Part shown: in pieces, positions 10,510 through 21,587 of the stretch | Position numbering within the stretch: position 1 is the stretch's first letter | Layout: each line of letters begins with the position of its first letter | Origin: Pomphorhynchus laevis | Taxonomy: Eukaryota > Acanthocephala > Palaeacanthocephala > Echinorhynchida > Pomphorhynchidae | Direction of reading: 5' to 3' | DNA length: 64,000 bases | Assembly: GCA_012934845.2 (NCBI GenBank) | Contig: WNNJ02001708.1 | Span: forward strand, 62,001-126,000 | Made by a program: the position numbers and the translations under genes | Notes under the pieces: generated by a model | Database searches by the model: none | What the model saw: only the letters and a program-made list of their open reading frames with translations | What the model was told of the DNA's origin: nothing

Positions 10510-10610
10510 TTTGTTAGATTAGATTAAACTAGTTTTAAACTAATCTAACAAACGAGTTCTTTATCGAACTCGTTTGATATAGAACGCTTTTGTTAGATTA
10601 GTTTAAAAGT
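10510..10610. repeat. Nested short inverted repeats
   Basis: Three interlocking arms are present: tttgttagattag with ctaatctaacaaa (about 10,510-10,552), aaacgagttc with gaactcgttt (10,549-10,575), and a further ttttgttagattagtttaaa copy at about 10,589-10,608. They lie between the decayed RT and copy B. The segment could fold as alternative hairpins and may be a MITE remnant. Confidence 0.7.
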
Positions 10611-10618
10611 ACCCTTCT

Positions 10619-12044
10619 GTCCCACTGTTCTTTGTCCTCCATCCCTTTAATCGTTCTTGGTGACTTCAACATCCGCCTCGACCGCCACTCTTCCACACAG
10701 TCCATCCAGTTTATCAACATTCTATCCAACTATAAATATAAACCCATCTCTACTGCCCCCACACATATCCTTAGTGGGGCACTCGACATCATCGCCTTCT
10801 CCGATCATTTTTCTGCCTACACTTCACTGTCCATTTTCGATCCTGGTCTATCCGATCACTTTCTCCTGACCTTGATCTCACTTACAACCACACCCCTCCT
10901 CACACACCTACAATCATACTTCGCCCTTGGAGAAATCTTGACCTCTCCTTTCTCCGCACTGCCTTATTCAAATCGCCTCTATCCTATCCCACAATAACAT
11001 ATTCTTCTCCTCACGATCTCGCCTTTCTTTTCTACTCTGAACTCACATCCATTCACGATCTTCTCTTGCCATTCAAGCCTCACCCACACCGTCGCTTGAA
11101 CCGTGCCCCATGGTTTGACATCCAATGCCTACTCTCAAAGCGTCGACTCGGTCATGCTTTTCAAGTCTATCAGCGCTCTCTCAGACTTGATTTCCGCTCA
11201 ATCATTCCGTCTTTCCATGAATCCTATCTTGCTCATCGCCAGCCTCATCTACACCTACTACGTACCAAATGCAAATCCTTCTGGCAGCATAAAATCATCA
11301 CTTCATTCAACTCTCAGACTCTCTGGCATACTTTTAACTCAATCCTTGCTCGCCCTCCTCGCTGTGCAACATCAATGCCCATGATTATTCGTCATTTTTC
11401 CAGACCAAAGTATGTACGTTGCTCTCTCACACCCCGGTCTTAATTCAATCCCACTCTGCCACGCCTAGCCTCATCCTTCCGAAACTCTTTCATATTATCC
11501 CTGTCTCACCTACCGAAGTCTCATCGATTCTCATGTTCTTGCCCAGCAAAACCTCACCTACCGATCCCCTGCCTACACACATACTTAAATCCACATGATC
11601 ATCGATATCCCCTTTTTTCACAACCTTGTTTAAGTCGTCCATCCGCAGTCGTATCTTCCCTTCACACTGGAAATCCGCAATCGTTCGTCCCCTTCTTGAA
11701 AAACAATCGCTCGACCCCTCGCTTTCTTCTAGCTATCGCACAATTTCACTACTCCCTGCTCTTTCTTAGCTCTTAGAACGCCTTATCTTAATACAGATCA
11801 ACGTTTATCTCTCCTCATCCAATCTGTACACTCCTTTCCAATCTGCTTTCCGCTCTAATCACTCCACAGAAATCGCATGCATGAAAGTTTACAACGATTT
11901 ACTGATTTCTCGAGACAAGGCTCTATATAGTGTTCTTATCTCCCTCGACCTCTCATCCGCCTTCGACATTGTCGACTAGTCCGTCCTCCTTTCTAGCCTT
12001 TGTTATGATTACGGCTTTTCTTCCTCATCCGTAGTATGGTTTGC

Positions 12045-12142
<98 letters not shown>

Positions 12143-13254
12143 ACCGCTCATTTCGCGTATGTTCTAATTCATCATCCTCCCCTCCTATCCTTATTTTTTG
12201 CGGGGTCCAACAAGGTTCAGTCCTAGGTCCCCTGCTTTTCTCTCTTCTGCTTGGCGATCTCTCTCCGTTTATCAAACCTTTTTCCTTTAACGTCATGCAA
12301 TACGCCGATGACATCCTCATCTATGCTCATGCACCTGCACATCGCATAAATGATATCGGCATTTCTGCCTCCGACTGTCTTTCTTCTATCTACAAACGTC
12401 TCTCCAATCTCCATCTCGTTCTAAACCCCGACAAGTCTAAAATAATGTGGATCCTCCACCGTAAACCTAACATATCTCCTCCCACTGTTTTTTGCCTTAT
12501 CGATTATCCCCATAGTACACGATCTCACTTTCTTAGGCTTCCATTTCGATAATCACCTTTCCCTTAAACCCTTCGTCCGTGACAAGGTCCGCTCGTCTAA
12601 CTTAATTCTCCGTGACATCCGCCGTATTTTGCCCCTTATCGACTTCCGTTCTTGTATGTCTCTTCTTTCATCGTTTCTTTTACCTTACATCGATTACTGC
12701 CTTAGCCTTTTCGCAAATTCTCCGAAATCCATTATCCTTCCCATACAACGAATAATTAACTCTGCCGTTCGAGTGCTCTTTCATCTCCGACGCTTTGACC
12801 ACATATTTACATATCTTGCCCAACTCTCCCGGCCCACCATCCACATCCGCATCAAACTCCGCCTTCTTCTCGTAACTTTTCGTCTCATCGCTGTCGGCTA
12901 CCCATCGTTCATCAACATTCCTTTCTTAGACGACACTCGCCACACCTCGCTATCGCTCCGTTACCCTCTTATTCTCTTACTCCACGTTCCCAATTACTCC
13001 AACATCTACGTTCGCAACGTCTTGCAAGTCATTGCGTATAATTTCTAACAATGCCTTGCATATTATGCGCATTGCAGCATTGCATATCCCAATAGCCGAA
13101 ATTTACATCCGGATCGAGGGCGAGTAAATTGGTAAACCACATTTGTACATTGTTTTTCCCCAAAATTTTTAATAAAATCATATTTCGTTTTTACTGTGGT
13201 AATAATATCAATATTTATCATTATTGTTATTTTTTAATAATACCTTAAGCCACA
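10619..13254 (+). mobile_element. L2/CR1-like non-LTR retrotransposon, copy B (5'-truncated)
   Basis: This copy starts inside the endonuclease (IVLGDFNIRLDRHS at about 10,645), continues with GLSDHF, then the linker (APWFDIQCLLSKRRLGHAF at about 11,106), then RT blocks: [80 protein letters not shown] and LVLNPDKSKIMW. The C-terminal RT and thumb run to about 13,050, followed by a probable 3' region. Stops (for example TAG after DIVD), frameshifts and an (AT)46 run break it. Truncation at the 5' end is typical of target-primed reverse transcription. It shares long near-identical stretches with copy A and with the fragment at 6,109-6,472. Confidence 0.85.
12048..12139. repeat. (AT)46 microsatellite inside RT coding sequence
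   Basis: A pure alternating AT run of 92 bases interrupts the RT right after a WFATY motif, where the homologous fragment at 6,270-6,290 reads on as WFASYLFDRSF without it. The run is therefore a later expansion or insertion within the dead element. Confidence 0.97.
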
Positions 13255-13445
13255 TGGGCAACCGTTGGGCCGCGAGCTGGATGGAGACAAACGGCCATTT
13301 TCTCTACCCGCTACTAGAATAATAGTCCGTTATTCGTACAACAATTGCGGAAAAGTATCTAGAAAACTCGATAGGATATAAATTACGTTCTTGAGTTATT
13401 GAATAGAAAGAACTTTAATATAATTGGCTATTGTTTTTTAAAGAT
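13255..13445 (+). repeat. 3'-end-only copy of the 13.9-18.2 kb element
   Basis: About 145 bases from 13,300 to 13,445 nearly duplicate 18,053-18,197, sharing gctactagaataatagtc, a gcggaaaag motif and the terminal attggctattgtttttta. The second occurrence is the 3' tail of a longer element, so this one is best read as a severely 5'-truncated copy. A weaker third trace (attgcggaaaaacaactag) lies at 13,594-13,640. Confidence 0.8.
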
Positions 13446-13837
13446 TTGTCTACCAATTATAAAACTCGTTATTTGAACTCCAAAAACAAGCACATCCTCT
13501 GAAAATATAAATCAATACCTACGATACTTAAGACATTTCAATATTAACAATGGTATGTACTTCAAATTTACTTCAAATCACATAAAACAAATTAATTGCG
13601 GAAAAACAACTAGATAACTCGATGAGATTGGTCTTGAGTAATATAAATATTAATATTGATGGCCTCGTTGTTCAAGTTCAAAATAAATATTCCCATTAAT
13701 TCTATCTTTTATAAAACTGGTATACTTGTATTCTCGGGATGCTTCGCAATAAAAATTATAATATTCATATTAATATTAAAAAAAGAGTCTTGGTTATTTA
13801 AAATCTTACATTCTTACAAAATATCTGCAACGAGGCT

Positions 13838-13880
13838 AATATCTGCAACGAGGCAACATCAATATCTGCAACGATGCTAA
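13838..13880. repeat. Short tandem repeat, three copies of an atctgcaacgaggcta-like unit
   Basis: The motif atctgcaacgaggctaat recurs three times with small changes just upstream of the next retroelement. It may belong to that element's 5' untranslated region. Confidence 0.7.
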
Positions 13881-13996
13881 TATCAAACAAAGTAACATTG
13901 GAATTTCGTAATACTAACGTAGCACTTTACAGCTACTTACAATCAGCCAGGAACTTACAGAGGATCGACAACAACTAGTACAACAGGCAATATTCG

Positions 13997-15048
13997 ATGC
14001 CTCGCGCAAACCCGAGCGGTTCCGGGACGCATTGTTGCCCATGCAATGGTTCGAACGCAGTCTACAAAAATTGTATGTGCGTCAAAGCGGGGAAGCTCTG
14101 TCTAAACTGCCTTCCTGGGTCGAAATGTACAAATCGAAATGTTTCATTGGCACAGGACAATAACCTTCCGTCAGCTTTATCTGATTCGTCAATGCCATCC
14201 TCGAACGAAGACTCACAAAGCACACATATTGAGTACGTCAGTTTGGAAATCGGATGTACTCAAGTTGGATGTCCACTGCACACTCATGTCAGAGTTCCCA
14301 AACAGGTAAAGAGAAATTTCTTTTTGCAGGACTTTTTCTGCGGATCCTGTGCGGCATTTCACACATTAATAAATTACGTGTTGACCTTGATGCCACTAAA
14401 CAATCTTTGAACTCTTTCGTCTTTGAGGTAAATGAATAGAAACACATGCAAGCCATATCTACACCTGCTACTGTTCAGCAATTGACATCTAATATAACTT
14501 CCCATATCCCACTTAAACAAACGTTCGCCAGTATAATTAGAAAAGAGGTATCACGCACTGTTCTAGCTGCCTCACATGCTACGAGAATTGACTCTACTCC
14601 TTTAAAACTGGCACAAACGTTTAGTAGGGATTCACAGAGATTTTCAAACGTTATTATCCGTGGTCTTATTCGATTAGTTAAGGAAATTTGCTCTTTGCTA
14701 AGCGTGCATTTGGCTTCTGATAACAAGGTAAAACTACGGCGTTTCTCATCAAAACGAGTTGATACACAACCGTGGCTCTTAATGACTGTCGACGAGTCCA
14801 CCGTTACTCATCTGCTTTCAAGATCTCACTTATTGAAAGATTCGACGAATTTCCATGATGTTTTTGTGAATGCAGACTTCTCCATCCCAGAACGTGAGAT
14901 TCAAAGATCGTTACGGATAGAGCTTCATCAGAAGCGTGTTGAAAATCCTAACATTGTTTATCGCATTAAAGATTGTCGCGTAGTGCCAAGTTATTCCAAA
15001 AAGGCTACCGATGAGAATAAATCTGGGGCTGAAGAGATATCCATATGA
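13997..15048 (+). pseudogene. ORF1 with CXC-like and PHD-like cysteine modules, frameshifted
   Basis: Starts at ATG 13,997. The first module is CCPCNGSNAVYKNCMCVKAG..CLNC, similar in cysteine spacing to the N-terminus of the DATNAFN element. The second (GCTQVGCPLHTHVR then FFCGSCAA) matches the finger of copy A. A frameshift near 14,340 moves the frame to INKLRVDLDATKQSLNSF, a likely coiled-coil start. After a stop, the ORF at 14,446-15,048 carries the remainder, including FSNVIIRGLIRLVKEIC and VDTQPWLLMTVD, an RRM-like ORF1 domain. Probably the RNA-binding partner of the retrotransposon; nonfunctional now. Confidence 0.6.
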
Positions 15049-15109
15049 CTAGCCCAAGATAGTATTCGAACTTACTTCCAGACCAATAAGTCAAATTGAC
15101 TCCGATTAC

Positions 15110-16281
15110 TCCTATTTAATGTTGAGGGACTAAACTATTTAATATTAGCGGGTATAACTTCCTGGTTTTCTTCGTTTGATTTAATAGTCCTTACTGAAAC
15201 TCTTTCAACTCAATTAGTGTCTTTACCTAACTATTACACTTTTAATATTCCAGCATCGTTAGGTAACCGTGGTCGACCCTTCGGTGGCGTGTCCATTGCT
15301 GTTAGTTCAGGCTTTACAAACTGGGAAGTTAAAAAGTCATCCAACGTAATATGTATAGAGTCATATAATAGGTTGCTATTTTAACCCATTGATGTCGGCT
15401 TGTGATATCATCGATGAAGTTTCGCCTTTTTTAAGTGATTTATCTTCTGAAAATTCCATAATCGTTGCGGGAGATTTTAATGCACGTTTCATGAACCGTC
15501 CCATCTAAACTTAAGCAACTGTTATACTTTTTTTAGTGAGTTTGGTCTTGAGTTGCACGTACCCGTAGAAGGATAGACTTACGAGTCTCACAATGGGCGA
15601 AGTTGCATTGATCTCATATTTACAAATGTTAGCGTCAAAAGGGTTAAACTGGAGATTGCATCCGAATGGGCTCTACTCCGCAAGCACAAACCTGTATCTT
15701 TCATTCTAGAAAATCATATTAACACGCCAATAGAGAAATCGTTGCCTTCACAAATTAGCAGAAAGCTTTGTTTCAGGAATTTGAATCATAATATGATTAA
15801 AGACGCAGTAGATCTTCTAAATGCATATGAAATAGAAGCAAGTTTCTCCAAAATCAGTGAATGCCTTCTCACCGCATGTCATTCACTCTCTAACCGCAAT
15901 TCTCAACATTATGGAAACAAGATACATCGTAAGCCAATACACCTTGTACAGCTACGGAGAAAGCTCATATTTATGGGCAGAAGCCGGCGGTTTGATCATG
16001 ATATTAATATGAATTTTATTTTCTTACGGCGTGTGTATTGTACGATGTTATCAAAATTTCGCGAATCAATATTATTAGAGGAAGAATACAAACGCTTGCG
16101 ACAAGCAGAACGATGCCCCTGGAAACTGCAGAGAAAAAACAATGTTAGTACCTTCGGCATCCCGATGAACCGTTGGTTTAAGCACTTTAATGATATTCTC
16201 GTTAATTCACATGACCTCCCAATGTGTCGTAATAATAGTGCGCTGATAACACTATCATGCTTGGACAGTGACAATGATTAA
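15110..16281 (+). pseudogene. Endonuclease and linker remnants of the third-family element
   Basis: Broken frames between 15,110 and 15,740 show FSSFDLIVLTETLSTQLVSL, GGVSIAVSSGF and a GDFN-like block (agattttaatgc at about 15,470), as expected for an AP-type endonuclease, with several stops. The ORF at 15,742-16,281 is the basic linker (KIHRKPIHLVQLRRKLIFMG, EEYKRLRQAERCPWKLQRK). It ends at TAA 16,279-16,281, and the RT continues in another frame. Confidence 0.6.
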
Positions 16282-16285
16282 CTAA

Positions 16286-17960
16286 ATGCTCCATTTTCAT
16301 TGCCCGAATTGGAACTTGCTCTCTTTTCTATGTCTAATAATAAGGCGGCCGGCCCTGACCAACTTTGTGTTGAACAAATTAAAGATTCCTTTTATTTATT
16401 ATCGAGTTATTGGCTACATTTATTTAATTGTATCCTATACGGTTATCAAATGCTGGTGTCATGGAAGCAAGCTATAAAAAAATCCTGTATAAGGGTAAAG
16501 GGGATATAAGTGATACCAACTCGTACCGTAGAATTGCCCTGCTAAATCATACCCATAAATTTTTGTCCACTCTTATAACCAATCGATTATCGAAACACCG
16601 TGATTATCTGTTGTCGCCAGAACAATTTGGTTTCCGACCTCACCGATCAACAGTGGACGCAATTAAGGTAGTTCGTGAACAAGTGTTATTACAATTCGAA
16701 CGCAAGAGTCATTTATATGCTATCTTTGTTTCGGTTAATCGAGAAATAAGCCTTTGGTTCGGTTAATCGAGAAATACTCACCCGTAAATTGTCGATGGAT
16801 TTCCGGATATCTGGTCGTATGCTGAAACTCTTAGGCAATATCCTCTATGCCAATTCATTAAATGTCTTCGACGGACTTACTTCATCAGACACAATAATTG
16901 CTAGCCGCGGTGTGATGCAGGGAGATCCGCTCAGCCCTATCCTTTTCTCTGTTTATATCCATGATTTGCCGTCTCATCTGAGAAACGAATGTCAAACTTC
17001 AAGTTCTGTTCTTTACGCTGACGACTTAGTTATTCTAACAAAAGATCTGGAATCGGCTCAAAACGTAACCACTGCTCTAGCTAACTACTGTTCAAATAAT
17101 CTAATTGAAGTCAATATCGATAAAACAAAGGTAGTAAAGTTTCGTAAAGGTGGCAGATTGTGCTCACATGACGAGATTAGTTTAAACAGCAGGAAGGTAG
17201 AGTTCAGTAATCAATACACGTACTTGGGGATGCTATTGACAAGTAGGTGGTCTTTTAAGCTTCATATCGAAAAGAAATGTGCGAAAATCGTCATAGCTAC
17301 TTCGCAAGTTAAATGTTTAGGTAAGCTTTCCTTTGGTGGTGCTCTTCAGTATTTTCATGTCATGCTTCTACCGATTTTGTCGTACGCGCTTTCAGCAATC
17401 TGGACAGACCTCACGACGGCTAATTTTGCGCAGATCGACAAATGTAAAGGCAGATTCATTAAGCGTGTTGTAGGCGTCTCTCCAAAGTGCTCGACGACTG
17501 CGGTTTATGTTTTATCTAAAGTCGAGTTATGTACGGAGTATTTACGAAATATGATCGGAGCACAAGATACGGTACATTATATTCAAAATAAAAAAGACTT
17601 TACAGATAAGGTTAGCAAGCTAAATCATCATCTGTACACTTCACCAGTTAATACGCAAACGAGTTGGCAGTCTCAGTGTGCTTCTAAACGCCCCCTCGTT
17701 TGGAGGGTTTCTTTACACGGATATCACGACAAGTTTTGTCGCACTCGCATACCTGTCCATAAACGTGGAGTTTCGTATGTGTTTTTTCTGTGGTGATAGA
17801 TGTGAGTCTTTATCTCACGTATTTAAGTGCCCGGTGTTAGCGCAAAAATCTTTGATGGAGATCGATGGGTTAAGTTTACGGCTAACTTGATAAACCTGCT
17901 AAATTTCTTTTGCCTGTTGGGAACTAGCGGTGGACTATCAAATATTGATATTATTTCAAA
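16286..17960 (+). pseudogene. Reverse transcriptase and CCHC finger of the third-family element
   Basis: RT blocks run through shifting frames: MSNNKAAGPDQLCVEQIKD, SYRRIALLNHTHKFLSTLI, LSPEQFGFRPHRSTVDAI, then after a small duplication (ttcggttaatcgagaaat at 16,727 and 16,757) MQGDPLSPILFSVYIHDL, SVLYADDLVILTKD and VNIDKTKVVKF. The 16,789-17,796 ORF is intact across the YADD box. At 17,780-17,840, in the next frame, CFFCGDRCESLSHVFKCP is a CCHC-type finger common at the end of non-LTR polymerases. The loss near 16,730-16,790 removed the first catalytic Asp block. Confidence 0.8.
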
Positions 17961-18052
17961 TGAAGTCGTTGCGCAATGTTTTATTTTTTTTATTTGGCCA
18001 AGTCGAAAGACGCAGTGCCCTAATGTTCAAATCGCATTAAACAAACGAGCAT

Positions 18053-18197
18053 TTTCTCTATCCGCTACTAGAATAATAGTCCGTTATTCGTACAACAATT
18101 GCGGAAAAGCATCTAGAAAACTCGATAGGATATAAATTACGTTCTTGAGTAATTGAATAGAAAGAACTTTAATATAATTGGCTATTGTTTTTTACTT
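18053..18197 (+). repeat. 3' tail of the third-family element
   Basis: This is the reference copy of the 145-bp tail also found at 13,300-13,445. It lies directly after the polymerase remnants and marks the likely 3' end at about 18,197. Confidence 0.75.
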
Positions 18198-18199
18198 GC

Positions 18200-19075
18200 T
18201 TCTCCTAAAATTAATAACCGCTTTTAGCCTAAAGGGCTATATCATACATGTACGACATCAGGTTCTCTCTTCACATTGAGTGTTTGATGGAATAAAATAT
18301 TCAGATTACTTTCAACAAATTAAGGGCGTTCCTCAGGGTGACCCTCTTAGCCCACTTTTGTTCAGTCTATATGTTCAGCCAGCACGGATAAGTGAAACTA
18401 ACTTTTCTTGTATTTTATATGGAGATGATCTGATTATATAAATACAATCAAAAATAGTCGATGTGAGTTCATCATTGGTTAGGCTCAAACTGTATTGTAT
18501 AGCGAATAGTTTGCAGGTTAATCTAGCGAAAACTAAAGTGTTAAAATTCCGAGGGGGTTGTAGGCTATCACAAAATCATGTTTTTACCTATGACGTTATG
18601 AATTTGCAAATGTGTACACAATTCTGCTATCTTGGCTTTAATCTATCTTCCAATTGGAATTTTAAAAATTGTAAGAATACTTTTTGTATGAATACGATCA
18701 ATCCTTTACGTTCAACAAACTATCCTACAGCCATGAAATATTTTCAAATGATGTTTCTCCTAAAGTGTTACATATGGGTTATCGGCTATTTGGCAAGATT
18801 TGTCTATTCATAATTTTGAGCAAATTGATAGAAAAAATGGAATTTCCTTAAATTCTTATTTTGCTTGTCCCGCAAGGTTTCGTATTCAAAATTAGCTTAT
18901 CTTACTAGAGAGCAACTCTTTTCGTTTATTCTGCAAAGGCGTTTCTCCTTAATAGAGAGAGGGCGTCGTATTGTTCGCGTGTATCGAATTGGAATTCGAA
19001 GCAACTCTCACTGGATAGTGATATCCAATTTACGTTTGTCGTTGAATTCCAGAATATTTAGAAATTTGTAGTCAA
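18200..19075 (+). pseudogene. Isolated RT fragment of a further element
   Basis: From about 18,280 the frames show IKGVPQGDPLSPLLFSLYVQ, CILYGDDLII (a YGDD box followed by a stop), VNLAKTKVLKFRGG and FCYLGFNLSSNW. These are RT palm and thumb blocks with the same layout as the third family but clearly diverged. The ORF at 18,865-19,071 may be its continuation. No upstream blocks precede it, so it is a truncated copy next to or inside the preceding tail. Confidence 0.65.
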
Positions 19076-20095
19076 AGAAAGCGATCATGTATAATAAAAT
19101 TTTCTCTTGACGATTTTCATGGAAAGTTTTGTTCAAATAGAATTATGTACCATGCACGAGGATCCGCCTGTATTTGTGAATACTGGTTATGTATATGCTA
19201 ACAGCTCTACCATGCTTGAACTTGCATTCATTTAAAAACACTATACCTGTTGCAGCTTAACTACATGTGAATTAGTATTATTAATTTGGTAGATGTTTGC
19301 ATATTAACGTTGTGTTGTAATAACGTCTTGATGTTGATCCCCCATCATTGTCCGTGGCCATAGAGGGTTATTATTTTTAATAAATTATCTCAGATAAATA
19401 TTAATTATTAATATTTATACGAAATATTTATTAAAAATATTAATAAATATTTATTATTTTATATTAATAAAATTTTATTGAAATACTAAAATTCTGCAAA
19501 TTATAATATTAAATAATATTAAATATTATAATTATAATACATTTTTAATGTTTCAGCTCTTATTATAAAAAGCATTGCATAATAAGTAAAGAATACTATA
19601 AGTATACAGTATAAATATTGTATTAATGCTATACGTTATGCATAGTTTCATTCCGATTCAAATACTTCTTAATCATTATAGAGCATTTACGTAAGCAAAT
19701 GTTTGGTGCCAGAAACCGTTTTGAAAAATTTTTATTTCACAAAATACTATGTAATGATACGCTTTTAATCTAGAAATTGTTTTGAAGAAATTAGTTAAAG
19801 TAATAAAAAAATCAATTTTTATTATTTCACTCATATAAACAATTATTGCTTAAAATTTTCAGGTTTAGACCAAATTATGATTAAGAATATAATTTCAAAA
19901 TCCAAATTGTTTTAACGAGTATAGACGATTTTCTTATTTGAATTTAAATATTTTATCAAAAAATTTAATTTTAACTAGCTCTTATTAAATATTTTTGCTA
20001 TTCTCGTAACATGAATTGAATTTTATTCACGATATTTCTTATTAATTAATAGATATATTATGCATAATACAATTATTTTGTCAAATGCTCTACAT
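19076..20095. other. AT-rich noncoding DNA
   Basis: I see no supported gene. The stretch is dominated by ATTA/TAAT-rich sequence with short local repeats near 19,380-19,560. Confidence 0.5.
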
Positions 20096-20158
20096 CATGG
20101 GTGTCAAACACGCGGCCCGCGGTCCGCATGCGGCCCTCGGGCCCCGTGTTTGACATAT

Positions 20159-20235
20159 TGTATTCATATCAGAATATGAATACATATTCTGATATTGTAG
20201 TCCGCGTATTGTATTCATATCAGAATATGAATACA
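20159..20235. repeat. Two 26-bp hairpins in the hAT left subterminal region
   Basis: tgtattcatat pairs with atatgaataca across a 4-base loop at 20,159-20,184, and the same palindrome recurs at 20,210-20,235. Duplicated subterminal motifs like these can be transposase-binding sites in hAT elements; that role is an inference. Confidence 0.75.
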
Positions 20236-20398
20236 ATTATAACAATTTAGGAACTAGAGACAAATTTGTAATTAGAAACAAAAAAATATTTCATAGTAAC
20301 TATAATGAATGATCAGATTCTAAATCCTCACCGATCGGCAAGGATTTTGTAAGCTCCGGCTTATTACTGTACTTTTTAGAGTTATTTCTTTGTGATCG

Positions 20399-20977
20399 CT
20401 AATATTCTTCGCTATCATGTTCATGTGATCCATGAGCGTTGCTGTGACCACTATCTTCCGATTCGGTTGATGTATTCGCGGCCGCGGTGGTGGCGGTTGT
20501 AATGAATTCGTTATTTCTTCGAACCATGTTTGAGCAACTCTTCAAAATTGATGCGATATTACTACTTTTATTCGTAATTAAGTGATTGGCGGTATTTGTT
20601 GTCGCTATCATTTGTACTGCCGCTGGTGCGTCGTCATGTTGATCATGCTCAACACCTTGAACATCAACAACATTGTCGGGTAGTATAAGATCATCACACA
20701 TGTTGAGTAACTGATGAATGATCTGGTTGAGATGATCATTACAATTGTCGGGTGTATGATCGGCAACACTAGATTGGCTGCAATTCATCGTGGAAATTCC
20801 GGTTTTACCATTGTCAATCATAGTTTCTTCTTGGTTACTACTCGATGATACAAAGAAAGGCGCAGCAGATTCGTCGGCACCGGGTTCGTTGATAGAACCA
20901 GAAGCAAATTTTGCAAATTCATTCGATGGATTGCAATCAAGCCCATATTTAGGATCATATGATGTAAATGACATCAT
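20399..20977 (-). CDS. Unknown Ser/Asn/His-rich 192-codon ORF inside the hAT relic
   Basis: ATG-started ORF on the strand opposite to the transposase remnant. Composition is Ser, Asn, Asp and Thr rich with a His-rich stretch near the end (HSNAHGSHEHDSEEY). A possible amphipathic segment is LNQIIHQLLNMCDDLILPDN at about residues 81-100. No known domain is recognised. After the TAG stop the frame stays open for 32 more codons (RSQRNNSKKYSNKPELTKSL and on) to a second stop, so the TAG may be a point mutation in a longer ORF or lie in an intron. Its base composition is less AT-rich than the surroundings. It could be a captured host exon, an accessory ORF of the transposon, or chance. Upstream, ggtggaacaaatcattga is repeated around 20,975-21,045. 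Confidence 0.4.
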   Translation of the reverse strand: MMSFTSYDPKYGLDCNPSNEFAKFASGSINEPGADESAAPFFVSSSSNQEETMIDNGKTGISTMNCSQSSVADHTPDNCNDHLNQIIHQLLNMCDDLILPDNVVDVQGVEHDQHDDAPAAVQMIATTNTANHLITNKSSNIASILKSCSNMVRRNNEFITTATTAAANTSTESEDSGHSNAHGSHEHDSEEY

Positions 20978-21126
20978 TGGTGGAACAAATCATTGACAAT
21001 TTACAAATCATTGGTGGAACAAATCATTGACATCATTGGTGGAACATCATTTAGGAACTACATAAAATTTTTACTGTAATAATATATTTTTTAAACACCA
21101 TTTTAAGAATAAGAAGATAAGTATAC

Positions 21127-21309
21127 ATGCTTCTTCATTTTAACAAGAAGCCAAGAAAGAGAAGTATGCAGATGCAAATATATATTTGCATCGAAAGTCG
21201 TATGCATGTTGGAAGTACCTATCACTGTGAACAACTTTTCCCATGTATGAAGAGCTTAATGAAAACATCTTCAGATCTAGTCAGAACAAAATTTAATCTT
21301 CCTTTATGA
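21127..21309 (+). pseudogene. hAT transposase C-terminal remnant
   Basis: The 60-residue frame contains MHVGSTYHCEQLFPCMK, which matches the STY.CE..F..M signature of the C-terminal dimerisation region in hAT transposases of the ZBED/GTF2IRD2-like type. The catalytic core and zinc finger that should precede it are missing. It sits at the expected place, just inside the right terminal repeat. Confidence 0.75.
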
Positions 21310-21587
21310 AAATTTCTTGAACACAAAAATTGAATCTTAGCTTTAATAACTCAATTGAAGAAAAGACTCGCCATCAATTTACAAGCAAAAAAATTAAATG
21401 ACTAATAATTATTCTGCATTGTTTAAAATTTTTTTTATTGTTGTAAAAGTTAACTATCTAAACGTTTTGATTGTCATCCAAATGTATGTATTATTTTTTG
21501 ACAAATTTGATATGTGCGGCCCGCGAGATTGAAATTAATTAAAATATGGCCCGTCGTCTTACTTTTGATGACACCCCTGCTAGACAT

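Larger units (their letters stand above)
13900..18197 (+). mobile_element. Non-LTR retrotransposon, third family, nearly full length but decayed
   Basis: Order on the plus strand: Cys-rich ORF1 (13,997-15,048), endonuclease remnants (about 15,110-15,740), linker (15,742-16,281), RT (about 16,310-17,700), a CCHC-type finger (about 17,780-17,840) and a 3' tail ending attggctattgtttttta. It is the most complete element in the window, yet several frameshifts and stops show it is inactive. RT and finger style differ from copies A and B and from the minus-strand element, so this is a separate family. The exact 5' end is not resolved. Confidence 0.8.
20096..21579 (+). mobile_element. hAT-type DNA transposon relic, 1.48 kb
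   Basis: The left end reads catgggtgtcaaac and the right end, reverse-complemented, caggggtgtcatca, matching the terminal pattern of many hAT elements. Next to the ends are GC-rich subterminal stretches (gcggcccgcgg and a reversed ggcccgtcg), also typical. The flanks ctctacat (20,088-20,095) and ctagacat (21,580-21,587) form an 8-bp target duplication matching at 6 of 8 positions. Internally only the transposase C-terminus is recognised (21,127-21,309), so it is a deletion derivative and not autonomous. An unrelated ORF occupies the opposite strand. Confidence 0.85.

Noticed and set aside
12009-12320. ORFs on both strands with Tyr-Ile runs
   Set aside because: They are translations of the (AT)46 run.
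13300-18197. LTR retrotransposon bounded by 145-bp direct repeats
   Set aside because: The internal genes are non-LTR type (AP-endonuclease, RT with YADD, terminal CCHC) and no protease, RNase H or integrase is seen; the repeats are 3' tails.
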